Below, piece after piece: positions 48,338 through 57,539 of a DNA stretch of 64,000 nucleotides. A program made the position numbers and the translations under genes. Numbering within the stretch: position 1 is the stretch's first letter; every line of letters begins with the position of its first letter. The notes beneath the pieces were generated by a model, which searched no databases, had not been told where the DNA came from, and saw nothing but the letters and a program-made list of their open reading frames with translations. The stretch comes from Hymenobacter radiodurans (GTDB lineage Bacteria > Bacteroidota > Bacteroidia > Cytophagales > Hymenobacteraceae): positions 1,550,001-1,614,000 of the forward strand of contig NZ_CP037922.1 in assembly GCF_004355185.1 (NCBI RefSeq). Reading direction: 5' to 3'.

Positions 48338-50207
48338 TTACTTGATCAGCAGCTCGACTGGGGGGCTTTTTCGGCCATTGGGAGCAACGGTTACCGCTCG
48401 TACGGTGAGCTGCTGGTTGAGCGGCACGGCCAAGGGCTTGGTATAGAGGTCGGTAGTTTCGTCGGGCATTTTGCCGTCTATGGTGTAGCGAATTTGCCCC
48501 CCAGGCACCAAGGAGCGCAGCGTCAGTACGGCTTTGCCGCCCTGCCGAACCACACTGGCGCTATCGAGGCCCAGCGGCTCGGGCACCCGGTAGTTTATCC
48601 TGCGTGCATCGAGCCGGGCAAACTGCTGACTCATACGCGGCAAAAACTCGGCGTATTTTTTCCTCGCAGCAGGCGTCCAGGCGACCTCTGCCACCGCCAG
48701 TAGCCGCGGAAACAGCATATACTCCACCTTGGCCGGCGTCGTGATGTATTCAGTCCACAGGTTGGCTTGCGGACCCAGGATGTGCTTTTGCTGCTCCGGC
48801 GTCAGCTCCTGGGGCAGGGGATTAAAGCTGTATACTTTCTCCAGGGGCAGGTAGCCGCCAATCATGAGCGGCTCGTAGGGACTGTGGGGCTGCGGGTGCT
48901 GGCCATAATCCAGGTATAGATGGCTGGTGGGCGTCATCACCACATCGTTGCCGCGCCGGGCGGCTTCAATACCACCTTTCTCGCCCCGCCAACTCATGAC
49001 GGTAGCGCTTGGAGAGATGCCGCCTTCCAGAATCTCATCCCAGCCGAGCAGCTTCTTGCCTTTGCTCTGCAAAAACTTCTCGATGCGGCGGTTAAACCAG
49101 CCCTGCACTTTTTCCACGTCATCCAGCCCTTCGCGCTTCATAATTTCCTGCACGGCGGCACTTTCCTTCCAGCGCCCCTTCGGCGACTCGTCGCCCCGAT
49201 GTGGATGTACTGGCCGGGAAACAGGGCACTTACTTCCGTCAGCACATCCTCGAAAAACCGGAAGGTTGGCTCCGTGGGGCACACAATGTCCTCATTTACC
49301 CCCACTGCGTCCAGGCTTCATAGGGGCCGGGCCGGCACGCCAGCTCGGGGTAAGCGGCCAGCACGGCCACCGAATGCCCCGGCATTTCTATTTCCGGTAC
49401 AATGGTAATGTAGCGCTTCTGGGCGTAGGCCACCACGTCCTTGATTTGCTCCTGGGTGTAGAAGCCGCCGTAGGGCGTGGCGTCGTACTTGAACTCGGCG
49501 GGCGTTTTAAACTGCTGCTGGGCGCCAATCAGGGTTTCCTTCCGGAAGGCGCTGATCTGCGTCAGCTTAGGGTGTTTTTTTATCTCAATGCGCCAGCCCT
49601 GGTCGTCGGTGAGGTGCCAGTGGAAGGTGTTGAACTTGTAGGCGGCCAGAAAGTCGATGTACTTCTTGACGAACTCCACCGGAAAGAAATGCCGGCTCAC
49701 GTCGAGCATAGCGCCCCGCCAGCGGAACGCCGGCTCATCCATTATGCGCACGTGCGGCACGCCGGTGGTGGCCGCCGGGCGGGCCGGTAGTAATTGCAGA
49801 AACGTCTGACAGCCATAGAACAAGCCGGCGCCGGCCGAAGCGGTAATCTGCACACCCGCTTTATCCACAACCAGCTGATACGCCTCGGCGCCCGGCATAG
49901 CTTCCGTCACCAGCCTGATCTGCGCCGTTTGGCTGTTTGTAGTGAGGGCGACGGTTTTGCCCAGGGGCTCCAGCAGGCCCTTTAGCAGCTCCGCCACGTT
50001 TCGTTCGGCTGTGCTCTTGGCGTATATGCTGATTTTTTGGGGGAGGAAATACGTGCCGGTGTGCACCTGTACCTGGTGGGGCAACGGCACCAACCCCAGG
50101 CCTTGGGGCTGTGTTACCATTTGTTGGGCGAGGGCCGGTTGGCTGAGCAACAGACCCAGCGCCAGCAGCTTAATAAAACGACCAGGCAGAGAGAACAGTG
50201 CGAGCAT
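48338..50207 (-). CDS. GH20 beta-N-acetylhexosaminidase (two frame breaks)
   Basis: Exported protein of 623 residues when two bases are restored. One is a sixth C in CCCCC 49299-49303, giving EAWTQWGVNEDIVCPTEPTF. The other is a fifth C in CCCC 49194-49197, giving YIHIGGDESPKGRW. The second restores the catalytic Asp-Glu pair of GH20. A signal peptide (ends PALAQ), a GH20b domain (about 30-165) and the catalytic barrel follow, with FRWRGAMLDVSRHFFPVEFV, WHLTDDQGWRIEIKKHP and VIMSWRGEKGG-like LSPSATVMSWRGEKG region. A C-terminal beta domain (about 540-623) ends it. It should release terminal GlcNAc from N-glycans. Last gene of the EEP-glycosylasparaginase-CutC-GH20 run. Confidence 0.9.
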
Positions 50208-50252
50208 AAGTAGGTGGCTTAAAGATAAATGGCGGGAACAATGTAACGCTGG

Positions 50253-50977
50253 TCAGTCTGCTCCGGCGCGGCGCGAAGCCAGTTGTGCTACCAGCTCAGC
50301 CACAATAGTTGTGTCCGTCTCCAGTAAGGTAGCGTCGAATAAGGCAGGTTCGGCGGCGGGTGAAGGCGGAATTGATCGGGTGGCGCTGGCATGAAACTCG
50401 GTGGCCCCGTGCGGGCCGCCAACGCCTTGATATTTTGGGGTGTGAAGCCCGCACCCGGCATGATACTGATCCGCCCGGCAGCCTGCTGAACCAGCGTCGC
50501 CAGCTGCGCCTGGCCCTGCATTGCGGTAATTTGCCCCCCAGAAGTGAGAATCCGCTGGCAGCCCAAGGCAATGATGTCTTCCAGAGCTTGCGCTTGGTTG
50601 GGGCAAGCATCGAAGGCGCGGTGAAACGTAACCGACATGGGGGCCGCCAGCGCGATGAGCAACCGACAACGCGCCAGGTCTACGCGACCTGCGTCGTCCA
50701 GAATGCCGAATACGACTCCAGCGCAGCCCAGGGCGCGGCACTGCTCAATGTCAGCGGCCATAATAGCCCACTCATCAGCGGTGTAGACGAAATTGCCCGG
50801 CCGCGGCCGAATCAGCACGAACACCGGAATCGTCAGCGACGCTTGCACTCGTCTGATCAGACCGAAGGACGCCGTGATGCCGCCCTGCTCCAGGTTCTGA
50901 CACAGCTCAATGCGCTGCGCCCCGCCCGCCTGCGCCGCTAAGGCCGATTGTATGGAATTGGCGCAAATTTCTAGCAT
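50253..50977 (-). CDS. cutC: CutC-family TIM-barrel protein (frame break at 50405-50408)
   Basis: Protein of 241 residues after one C is restored in CCCC 50405-50408, which turns an off-frame tail into LAARTGATEFHASA and on to the stop at 50253. Family landmarks are EICANSIQSALAAQAGGAQR (start), IELCQNLEQGGITASFGLI, VFVLIRPRPGNFVYTADE, VTFHRAFDACPNQ, ILTSGGQ and ISIMPGAGFTPQN. There is no signal peptide, so it is cytoplasmic. The family is named for copper tolerance, but the gene is 5 bases from the glycosylasparaginase stop and far from the copper block, which argues for a role in glycan breakdown. Confidence 0.9.
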
Positions 50978-50982
50978 GCTAC

Positions 50983-52008
50983 TCAGGCGAGCAAGAAGTC
51001 GCTTTGTACGAGCTGTTGCTGGTTTTTGGCGTCGCAGACGGCGTAGCTGAAGCCTTTTTGCAGAGCGTAGGCGCCGTGTTCACCCTTGGCGCTGATGGCA
51101 ATAAAGCACACCTGAATGTCGCGGGCTTGGGCACCTTTAATTTTTGCAATACGCTCGATGGCAGCTTTGCAGGCAGCTTTGGGCGCGAGGCCCTGACGCA
51201 TAAGCTCCACCACGGTATGAGCGCCGGCAATACGAATCACGTCTTCGCCCTGCCCGGTGGCCGCAGCCGCCCCAACGGCATTATCCACAAATAGACCCGA
51301 GCCGATGAGGGGCGAATCGCCGAGGCGGCCCCGCATTTTAAAGCCCATGCCGCTGGTGGTGCAGCTGCCGCTTAGGTTGCCCTGTGCATCTTGGGCCAGC
51401 ATGGCAATCGTATCGTGGTTATTGGCGCCGCCCACGGGCCCCACGGCTTTCTTGCTGCCCGTGTTCTCGACGTTAATAATAGGCTTGTACTGACTGGTTT
51501 TCAGCCACTCCTTGTAGGCTTTGGCCGCGTCGGCGCTGAGCTGCTGCGGTTCCAGCGGAAAGCCTTGCGCCACGGCAAATTGTTGAGCGCCTTCGCCTAC
51601 CAGCATCACATGCGGCGTGCGCTCCATTACCCGCCGCGCCACGCTGATGGGGTGCTTAATGCGCTCCAGCGCCGCCACGCTACCGCAGTTAAACTTCTCG
51701 TCCATGATGCACGCATCTAGGGTCACGATGCCGTCGCGGTCAGGATTGCCCCCCAGCCCCACGCAGCAGTTTTGCGAAGCCTCCGTCACCATCACGCCGG
51801 CCTCTACCGCGTCGAGGGCCCGCCCGCCCGGCCGCAATACCTTCCAGGCGCCTAAGTTGGCGGCCAGGCCAGTATCCCAGGTGGAAATAACCAACGGCTG
51901 CCCCACAGCAGTCACCGGCGACGAGGTAGCGGCCAGCCCGTAGCTGGGAACCGCCAGCCCCGCTAGTCCGGCCGCGGTGGAGGCAATAAACTTTCGGCGA
52001 GTACTCAT
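50983..52008 (-). CDS. N4-(beta-N-acetylglucosaminyl)-L-asparaginase (glycosylasparaginase)
   Basis: Protein of 341 residues with an export signal MSTRRKFIASTAAGLAGLAV. It is an N-terminal nucleophile hydrolase: self-cleavage is expected at Asp-Thr in GGANNHDTIAMLAQDAQGNL, where Thr becomes the nucleophile. Substrate-binding segments CTTSGMGFKMRGRLGDSPLI and GSGLFVDNAVGAAAATGQGE follow. It splits the GlcNAc-Asn bond, the last step in N-glycan removal, after proteolysis. The CutC start follows its stop by 5 bases, so they are surely cotranscribed. Confidence 0.93.
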   Translation of the reverse strand: MSTRRKFIASTAAGLAGLAVPSYGLAATSSPVTAVGQPLVISTWDTGLAANLGAWKVLRPGGRALDAVEAGVMVTEASQNCCVGLGGNPDRDGIVTLDACIMDEKFNCGSVAALERIKHPISVARRVMERTPHVMLVGEGAQQFAVAQGFPLEPQQLSADAAKAYKEWLKTSQYKPIINVENTGSKKAVGPVGGANNHDTIAMLAQDAQGNLSGSCTTSGMGFKMRGRLGDSPLIGSGLFVDNAVGAAAATGQGEDVIRIAGAHTVVELMRQGLAPKAACKAAIERIAKIKGAQARDIQVCFIAISAKGEHGAYALQKGFSYAVCDAKNQQQLVQSDFLLA

Positions 52009-52084
52009 AGAGTAGAAAGGCTGAAATGTTACGGTTAAACAAGATTTGGCGGATCAATTTTGCCCCCCAGATACTGCCAGGTAC

Positions 52085-52948
52085 TTATTTTCGCCCGGAG
52101 TACTGCACTTCCACGGCTACCGGATAATGGTCGGAGGGCGTTTTGCCGCCGCCGTAGGTTTCGGTGAGGATGCCGTATCGGGTGGCTTTGAAAGCGGGAC
52201 TCAGAAAGATATGGTCAATGCGGGCGTCGGTTTTGCGCTGGGAATTAAAGTCGTTGAACGTGCCGTTGGGCGCATATACTATTTGGGCCAGCTGGAAGGC
52301 ATCACGTAAGTTGCTGGCCGTGTTCAGGATCGTGTAGCTCTCGTTGCGCTGGTCGATATTGAAATCACCCATCAGAATAACTGGCGTGGAGCCGGCCATC
52401 TCCTTCACCTTGGTCAGAATCAGCTTGGCGCTTTCTTTCCTGGCTTCTATGCCTACGTGGTCGAAGTGGGTATTGAAGAGGTAGAATGTAAAGCCGGTTT
52501 TTTTCTCCCGCAGCTGGCCCCAACTGCACACGCGCGGCAGCGCAGCATCCCAGCCCTTGCTCGGAACGGCGCTGGTGGGCGAAAGCCAGAACGTGCCGTG
52601 CTTGAGCAACTCATACTTGTCCTGCTTATAGAAAATAGCAGAAAACTCTCCGCCCTGCTTACCGTCGTCGCGACCCACACCGGTGTAGGCATAGCCCGGT
52701 AGCTGGCGCGTCATGTCCTGGAGCTGGCGATACAGAACTTCCTGGGTGCCAAAGACGTCAAAATCCTGAAAGCGAATGAGATTAGCCAGGTACGGCAGCC
52801 GCCGCGACCAGGCATTGACGGTATCCTGCGGGTTATCGTAGCGGACATTGTAGGTGGCCACTTTCATGGTCTGGGCGGCTAGCTCCAACCGGCTGCCAAG
52901 CAGCAAAAGCGCAACGAAGAGAAGCTTCCTGAACACAGACGAATGCAT
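52085..52948 (-). CDS. Exported endonuclease/exonuclease/phosphatase (EEP) fold hydrolase
   Basis: Protein of 287 residues with a signal peptide (about 1-25, ends LAAQ). EEP active-site motifs are all present: MKVATYNVRYDN, FGTQEVLYRQL (Glu), FNTHFDHVGIEARKES (His), ILMGDFNID, DARIDHIFLSP and TPSDHYPVAV. The fold hydrolyses phosphodiester or phosphomonoester bonds. Bacteroidota often keep such a gene next to N-glycan enzymes, and here it heads the glycosylasparaginase-CutC-GH20 run, 76 bases before glycosylasparaginase. The substrate is unknown; a phosphorylated mannose glycan is one possibility. Confidence 0.88.
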   Translation of the reverse strand: MHSSVFRKLLFVALLLLGSRLELAAQTMKVATYNVRYDNPQDTVNAWSRRLPYLANLIRFQDFDVFGTQEVLYRQLQDMTRQLPGYAYTGVGRDDGKQGGEFSAIFYKQDKYELLKHGTFWLSPTSAVPSKGWDAALPRVCSWGQLREKKTGFTFYLFNTHFDHVGIEARKESAKLILTKVKEMAGSTPVILMGDFNIDQRNESYTILNTASNLRDAFQLAQIVYAPNGTFNDFNSQRKTDARIDHIFLSPAFKATRYGILTETYGGGKTPSDHYPVAVEVQYSGRK

Positions 52949-53149
52949 AGGCAGGGCAAAAAGAAGTGTCTTGGCTTACAAGGTAGAGAGATTTGGAAAT
53001 GATGAGCGGTAAAGCGAAATCTTTCGCGACTGCGCCCTGCGCCACGGAGCTGTTTGTGCTCTTGCTATTGCCCTCCGAGTAGGAGCAAAATAAAAAAGTT
53101 TACACCGCCTGTAACCTTTTCGATTTTTTGCGGTGTCCACGTTTGAATT

Positions 53150-53354
53150 CTCTTCCCTTCTCAATCGTGTATTTCTGATCCGGCCACGCGCAACCGGACA
53201 GGCATCTGATTCCGGGCTGCTACTCGCGGCCTGCCGTCGGCATCGTGCCCTACGGGTAGCGAAAGGAGGATTCGTAGCCCGCTGCTACTGTCACTTGGCA
53301 GCTCGCTGACCCGATTCTTCTCGCATTGCCATCATTATCATTCTCCGAAGCATT
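53150..53354 (+). promoter_or_regulatory. Long GC-rich, structured leader before the TonB receptor gene
   Basis: The interval 52949-53354 holds no gene. From about 53180 to 53320 it is GC-rich with several hairpin-capable pieces (for example CTAC-GG-GTAG near 53245). The segment AGCCCGCTGCTACTGTCAC around 53277-53295 is reminiscent of the CCCGCTGCTGT core of Bacteroidota cobalamin riboswitches, but the remaining conserved boxes are not clearly present. Confidence 0.3.
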
Positions 53355-55817
53355 ATGCGCACGAACTCTACTTTATTCGTAGCCAGAATTTTACTGGTAC
53401 TATTAGCCTGGCTTATCGCTGTTACCGCTACGGCTCAAACTCCCGGTAGCCTCACCGGAACGGTGCGTACATCAACCAGCGCCCCCATCGATTATGCCAC
53501 CATTACCCTGCATCGCGCCGCCGACTCGTCGGTAGTTAAAACTGAGTTTAGTGATGCTCAGGGGGCTTTTCGCTTCGAAGGATTGAGTGAAGGAAGCTAC
53601 CGCGTATCGGCGGCGCAGCTAGGGTACGTGCGGCACTGGAGTGCGCCCTTTATCCTGCCCGCTGGAGGGCAAATTTTGCCTGCTATTACGCTGCAAAAAA
53701 GCGCCGCTACGCAGTTAAAGGAAGTGCAGGTGATAGGGCAGAAGCCGCTGTTTGAGCGCCTGGCCGACCGCACCGTTGTGAACGTGGAAGGCTCGACGCT
53801 GGCTGCCGGCAATACCACGCTAGATGTATTGGCTCGGGCTCCCGGCGTAATCGTAGACGGCAACGACAACCTGGCATTACGCGGCCGCCAAGGCCTGCTG
53901 GTGCTCATTGACGGCAAGCGCCAGCCCATGACCGGCACCGAGCTAGCCGACTATCTGCGCTCCTTGCCGGCTGATCAATTGAAAAGCATTGAGCTCATTA
54001 CCAACCCACCGGCCAAGTACGATGCCCAGGGCGGAGCCGGCATTATCGCAATTAACCTCAAAAAGGACCAGCGCCAGGGCACCAACGGCAACGCCAACAT
54101 CAGCTACGGACGCGGTGAATACGGCAAGTTCTCCGGTAGCTTGTCGGGCAACCACCGCAACAAAGACGTTAACGTGTTTAGCGCGCTCACGTATGGCCGG
54201 CGCCGCAACTTTGGTGTTCGTGACACCTACCGCTACTTCTACGAGTCGCAGGACACGGGAGAGCCAGTCTTGATTGGTACCGCAGACCAGCGCAACCGGG
54301 CCGTTTTTGAGGATCATTTTATGATCTATAAAGTTGGAACGGATGTAAACCTGTCGAAAAATACCGTGCTGGGGGGCGTTATTTCGGGCTTTGGGGTGCC
54401 AAATCCGAAGCCCGGCGGGACGGGGGTCAATACCAGCACGTTTTACGATGGAGCAGGGCAGGTGAGTGATTATTATACCGCGCTAAGTACTAGCCGGGGC
54501 AACAACCCCAACATCACCGGCAACATCAATTTTAAGCACACCTTTGGCGAAGGTACGGGCCGCCCCGAACTGACTGCCGACGTAGATTATGCTCGCTACA
54601 ACACGCACCGGACCCAAAGCCAAACCACTTTTTTTCAGTTGTCGGGCCAGCCGGATGCTACCTTAGCCAGCGACCAAACCAGCGAGCTAACCATCAAAGC
54701 CATAAAGACCGATTATACCCAGCAGCTGAATGCTGATACCCGCCTAGAAGCCGGCGCCAAAGCCAGCCAGGTGTATGCCGATAATGACATCCAATTCGAG
54801 AATACCCGCGAAGGCATCACCACACCCGACCTAAACCTGAGCAACCGCTTCCGCTACGACGAAGTCATTACGGCCGCTTACGTTAACCTCAATCATAATT
54901 TCAGCAAGCAATTTAATCTGCAAGCTGGCCTCCGGGGTGAGCAAACCAACGCTACCGGCCGTCAGATAGTGACCTCCGAAAACTTCGAGCGCAACTATTA
55001 CCAGCTGTTCCCGAGCGCGGCCCTGAAATACGCGCCCACTGAGCAAAACGAAATAACGATGTCGTTGAGCCGTCGCATCAACCGTCCTTCTTACGGCCAG
55101 CTCAACCCTTTCCGCTTCATCATCGATCCGGCTACTTCCGGCAAAGGCAACCCCAACCTGCGCCCCGAAACCAGCTACAACATGGAGCTGAATTACACCT
55201 TCAAGCAGAAGTACACCGCCGGCCTCAGCTACAGCGTTACGAAAGATCCCATCACCGACGTGGCCTACCCCGAAACCGACACTACTACCGTTTCAACCAA
55301 CGTAAACTTGGATCAGCAACAGTATGTGTCCCTCACGCTCACAGCTCCCATCACGGTAGGCAAGTGGTTGAGTATCTACAACAACGCCGTGTTCTTTTAC
55401 ATCCACTACGATGGCACCCTGGCTGGGACTTCCCTGCGGGCCGGACAGCCAGCTTACACCCTGAGCAGCAACAGTACCTTCACCTTCGGCAAAGGCTGGG
55501 GGGCAGAATTGAACGCCCGATACAATTCCCAGCAGCGGGTCGGTTTCTTCGAGTTCAGCGACTACGGGCAAGTCGGAATAGCTGTGAAAAAAGAAGTGAT
55601 GGACCGCAAAGGCACCATCAAGCTGGCAGCTAACGACATTCTTTACACCTTGCCTTTTAGCGCCGTTTCGCTCTATAACAACTACCGGCAAGACCTTTAC
55701 ATCCGCCGCGACACGCGCGTGGTGACGCTCTCATTTGCTTGGAAATTTGGCAACGACAAGCTCACCACTACCAACCGCAAAACTGGAGCGGAGGAAGAGA
55801 AGCGCCGCGCGCAATAG
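53355..55817 (+). CDS. TonB-dependent receptor, outer-membrane beta-barrel (barrel_3 type)
   Basis: Protein of 820 residues with a signal peptide (ends TATAQ). A carboxypeptidase-regulatory-like domain (about 31-115; GSLTGTVRTSTSAPIDYATI) precedes the plug (about 120-235; TLDVLARAPGVIVDGNDNLA, VLIDGKRQPM and NPPAKYDAQGGAGIIAINL). The barrel (about 240-820) follows, with the typical GNPNLRPETSYNMELNYTF segment. No SusD partner follows, so it is not a classic glycan-import pair. The substrate is unknown. Confidence 0.9.
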   Translation: MRTNSTLFVARILLVLLAWLIAVTATAQTPGSLTGTVRTSTSAPIDYATITLHRAADSSVVKTEFSDAQGAFRFEGLSEGSYRVSAAQLGYVRHWSAPFILPAGGQILPAITLQKSAATQLKEVQVIGQKPLFERLADRTVVNVEGSTLAAGNTTLDVLARAPGVIVDGNDNLALRGRQGLLVLIDGKRQPMTGTELADYLRSLPADQLKSIELITNPPAKYDAQGGAGIIAINLKKDQRQGTNGNANISYGRGEYGKFSGSLSGNHRNKDVNVFSALTYGRRRNFGVRDTYRYFYESQDTGEPVLIGTADQRNRAVFEDHFMIYKVGTDVNLSKNTVLGGVISGFGVPNPKPGGTGVNTSTFYDGAGQVSDYYTALSTSRGNNPNITGNINFKHTFGEGTGRPELTADVDYARYNTHRTQSQTTFFQLSGQPDATLASDQTSELTIKAIKTDYTQQLNADTRLEAGAKASQVYADNDIQFENTREGITTPDLNLSNRFRYDEVITAAYVNLNHNFSKQFNLQAGLRGEQTNATGRQIVTSENFERNYYQLFPSAALKYAPTEQNEITMSLSRRINRPSYGQLNPFRFIIDPATSGKGNPNLRPETSYNMELNYTFKQKYTAGLSYSVTKDPITDVAYPETDTTTVSTNVNLDQQQYVSLTLTAPITVGKWLSIYNNAVFFYIHYDGTLAGTSLRAGQPAYTLSSNSTFTFGKGWGAELNARYNSQQRVGFFEFSDYGQVGIAVKKEVMDRKGTIKLAANDILYTLPFSAVSLYNNYRQDLYIRRDTRVVTLSFAWKFGNDKLTTTNRKTGAEEEKRRAQ

Positions 55818-55870
55818 TAATTCCTCTGTTTTGGAAGCAAATTCCAAGGTGTTGCCATCATTAGGCGTAT

Positions 55871-55922
55871 CAACACTCCCGGCGCTAAGCGGCAACAGTT
55901 GCCTTAGCGCCGGGAGTGTTGC
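55871..55922 (+). terminator. Rho-independent terminator after the TonB receptor gene
   Basis: Very long hairpin: CAACACTCCCGGCGCTAAG pairs perfectly with CTTAGCGCCGGGAGTGTTG around a short loop, followed by GCTGTTTTC. It also ends in a G6C-T6 motif near 55935. Confidence 0.85.
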
Positions 55923-55991
55923 TGTTTTCGGCTGTGGGGGGCTTTTTTAGAGGTATAGCGCGGGTCAGCAGCAAAGCATTTCCATCTATGC

Positions 55992-56528
55992 TCAATGATC
56001 GTGGTCGTAGCTGACGACGCGCGTTACTTTCCACTGGCCGTCTTTTAGTCGCCATACCATCATATTTTTGAAGGTGCCGCAGTCGTCTTTGCCGTTCTCC
56101 ACATGGCAGAAGCGGTGCAGGTGAGCATCTACGGCGCCGTAGCCTGGAATGGGATATACTTCCAAACTGCCCGGCACCAACTGCCGGTTTAGGCCAGTCG
56201 TTTTGTTCTGTTCAAAGAGGCTTCGAAAGCCATCCATGGTTTTTTTGAAATCGGCCAGGCCGCCTCTGTCGTGGTAGAATTCGAGGTCTTCAGCGAAGTA
56301 GGTTTGCAACTGGTCTGCGTCGTGGCGGTTGAAGGCCGCAAACATGGCGCTGTCGAGGCGGGCTATAGTGGCATACAGTTCCTTCGACTCAGGTAATTGT
56401 ACGGTGGCGGCAGGCGGAGGTGCCGCGGGTTTGCTGGTAGAGCAACTCGCCATTACAAGTAGCGACATTGCGCCAAGTATAGTCCGCAGGTGGACGCCGG
56501 ATGGAGTATTCGTTTTTAGCATAGTCAT
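55992..56528 (-). CDS. NTF2-like (DUF4440-type) lipoprotein
   Basis: Protein of 178 residues. The lipoprotein signal ends VMASCSTSK. The NTF2-like fold (about 50-178) begins ELYATIARLDSAMFAAFNRH and contains YFAEDLEFYHDRGG and MMVWRLKDGQWKVTRVVSYD. The His-rich end (SYDHDH) could bind metal. No enzyme activity can be read from sequence. It converges on the TonB receptor. Confidence 0.8.
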   Translation of the reverse strand: MTMLKTNTPSGVHLRTILGAMSLLVMASCSTSKPAAPPPAATVQLPESKELYATIARLDSAMFAAFNRHDADQLQTYFAEDLEFYHDRGGLADFKKTMDGFRSLFEQNKTTGLNRQLVPGSLEVYPIPGYGAVDAHLHRFCHVENGKDDCGTFKNMMVWRLKDGQWKVTRVVSYDHDH

Positions 56529-56690
56529 TAGGTTAAAAAGATCAACGTTTATCCATGGCTGGCTATTTCTGATCTGAGTTCAACATACTATTGCGTAGGC
56601 TTATTACCACCACTCACCCGCGAAATTCGTTAGGGAATTCAGGCTGGCTATGCTTGCCGCCTCCATCACCTCATCCCTTCTCCCGTAGTA

Positions 56691-57503
56691 ATGGCGCTTC
56701 ACTACTTGCGCGCGTCGAAACTTGCTGTTCTATTACCGCTTAGTCTAGTAGCGTTTCCAGTCTTAAGTCAATCTACTGAGCGGATAATAGACCGCAACGC
56801 TATAGGCTGGTTTACTTACAATGGCGACCACAAAATAGCCCCCCAGTGGGCCGTACACACGGAAGTGCAATTGCGCCGCACGCGTTTGGGCCTGGGCCGC
56901 CAGCAGCTACTCTCGCGCCTGGGCTTCGTGTATTCACACACCGAGCAAGTGACGCTATCGGGAGGCTATACGCAGCTGACCACGTATCCCTACGGCGACT
57001 ACCCCACGGCTGGCCTCGGCGAAGCAACACCTGAGAACCGAGCGTATGAGGATGTGACGCTGGCCAGCACTTACGGCCGGTTGCAACTTACGCATCGGTT
57101 TCGGCTGGAGCAGCGCTGGCTAGGACAACTCGATGAAAGCTGCCCGAAGCAAGTAGCCAACTGGGAATACCAGAACCGCGCCCGCTACCAAGTGGCTGGT
57201 GAAATACCGTTGCAAGGCCCCACTATTGATGATGGGGAGCTGTATTTTACCTTCTTCGACGAGCTATTTATCGGTTTTGGGCAGAACGTGGGCCGGAACG
57301 TATTCAACCAAAACCGTATTTCGGGCGGCTTAGGCTACCAGATTCGCGACAATTGGAAGCTAGAGCTGAACTACCTAAACCAGTGGACCCAACACGCCGA
57401 GCCAGCGCCCAATACGCAGCAATCGGTATTTGAGAACAATAATGGGTTTCGCCTGAATGTGGTTTACGACCTGGATTTTACGTCGGCACCACCATCAAAC
57501 TAA
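56691..57503 (+). CDS. DUF2490-type outer-membrane beta-barrel protein
   Basis: Protein of 270 residues with a signal peptide (about 1-25, ends VLSQS). Alternating beta strands include GWFTYNGDHKIAPQWAVHTE, RQQLLSRLGFVYSHTEQVTL, HRFRLEQRWLG, YRNRARYQV-like NRARYQVAGEIPLQ and a C-terminal RLNVVYDLDF ending in aromatic residues, all typical of DUF2490 barrels. The function is unknown. One G6C motif falls near 56838. Confidence 0.8.
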   Translation: MALHYLRASKLAVLLPLSLVAFPVLSQSTERIIDRNAIGWFTYNGDHKIAPQWAVHTEVQLRRTRLGLGRQQLLSRLGFVYSHTEQVTLSGGYTQLTTYPYGDYPTAGLGEATPENRAYEDVTLASTYGRLQLTHRFRLEQRWLGQLDESCPKQVANWEYQNRARYQVAGEIPLQGPTIDDGELYFTFFDELFIGFGQNVGRNVFNQNRISGGLGYQIRDNWKLELNYLNQWTQHAEPAPNTQQSVFENNNGFRLNVVYDLDFTSAPPSN

Positions 57504-57539
57504 CTCCCTGTGCTGGCCCCGACGAAGTGACCCCGGCGC

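Noticed and set aside
48070..48345. Plus-strand open frame through the degenerate palindrome
   Set aside because: It reads through a repeat and has no protein-like composition.
3242..50408. Programmed ribosomal frameshifting at the G/C runs
   Set aside because: The breaks are in too many unrelated genes, and no slippery-site/pseudoknot layout or +1/-1 pattern common to them was seen; homopolymer deficits explain all.
53550..53575. Five-G run in the TonB receptor gene
   Set aside because: It is in frame (DAQGAFRFE), so the run is real and not a deficit.
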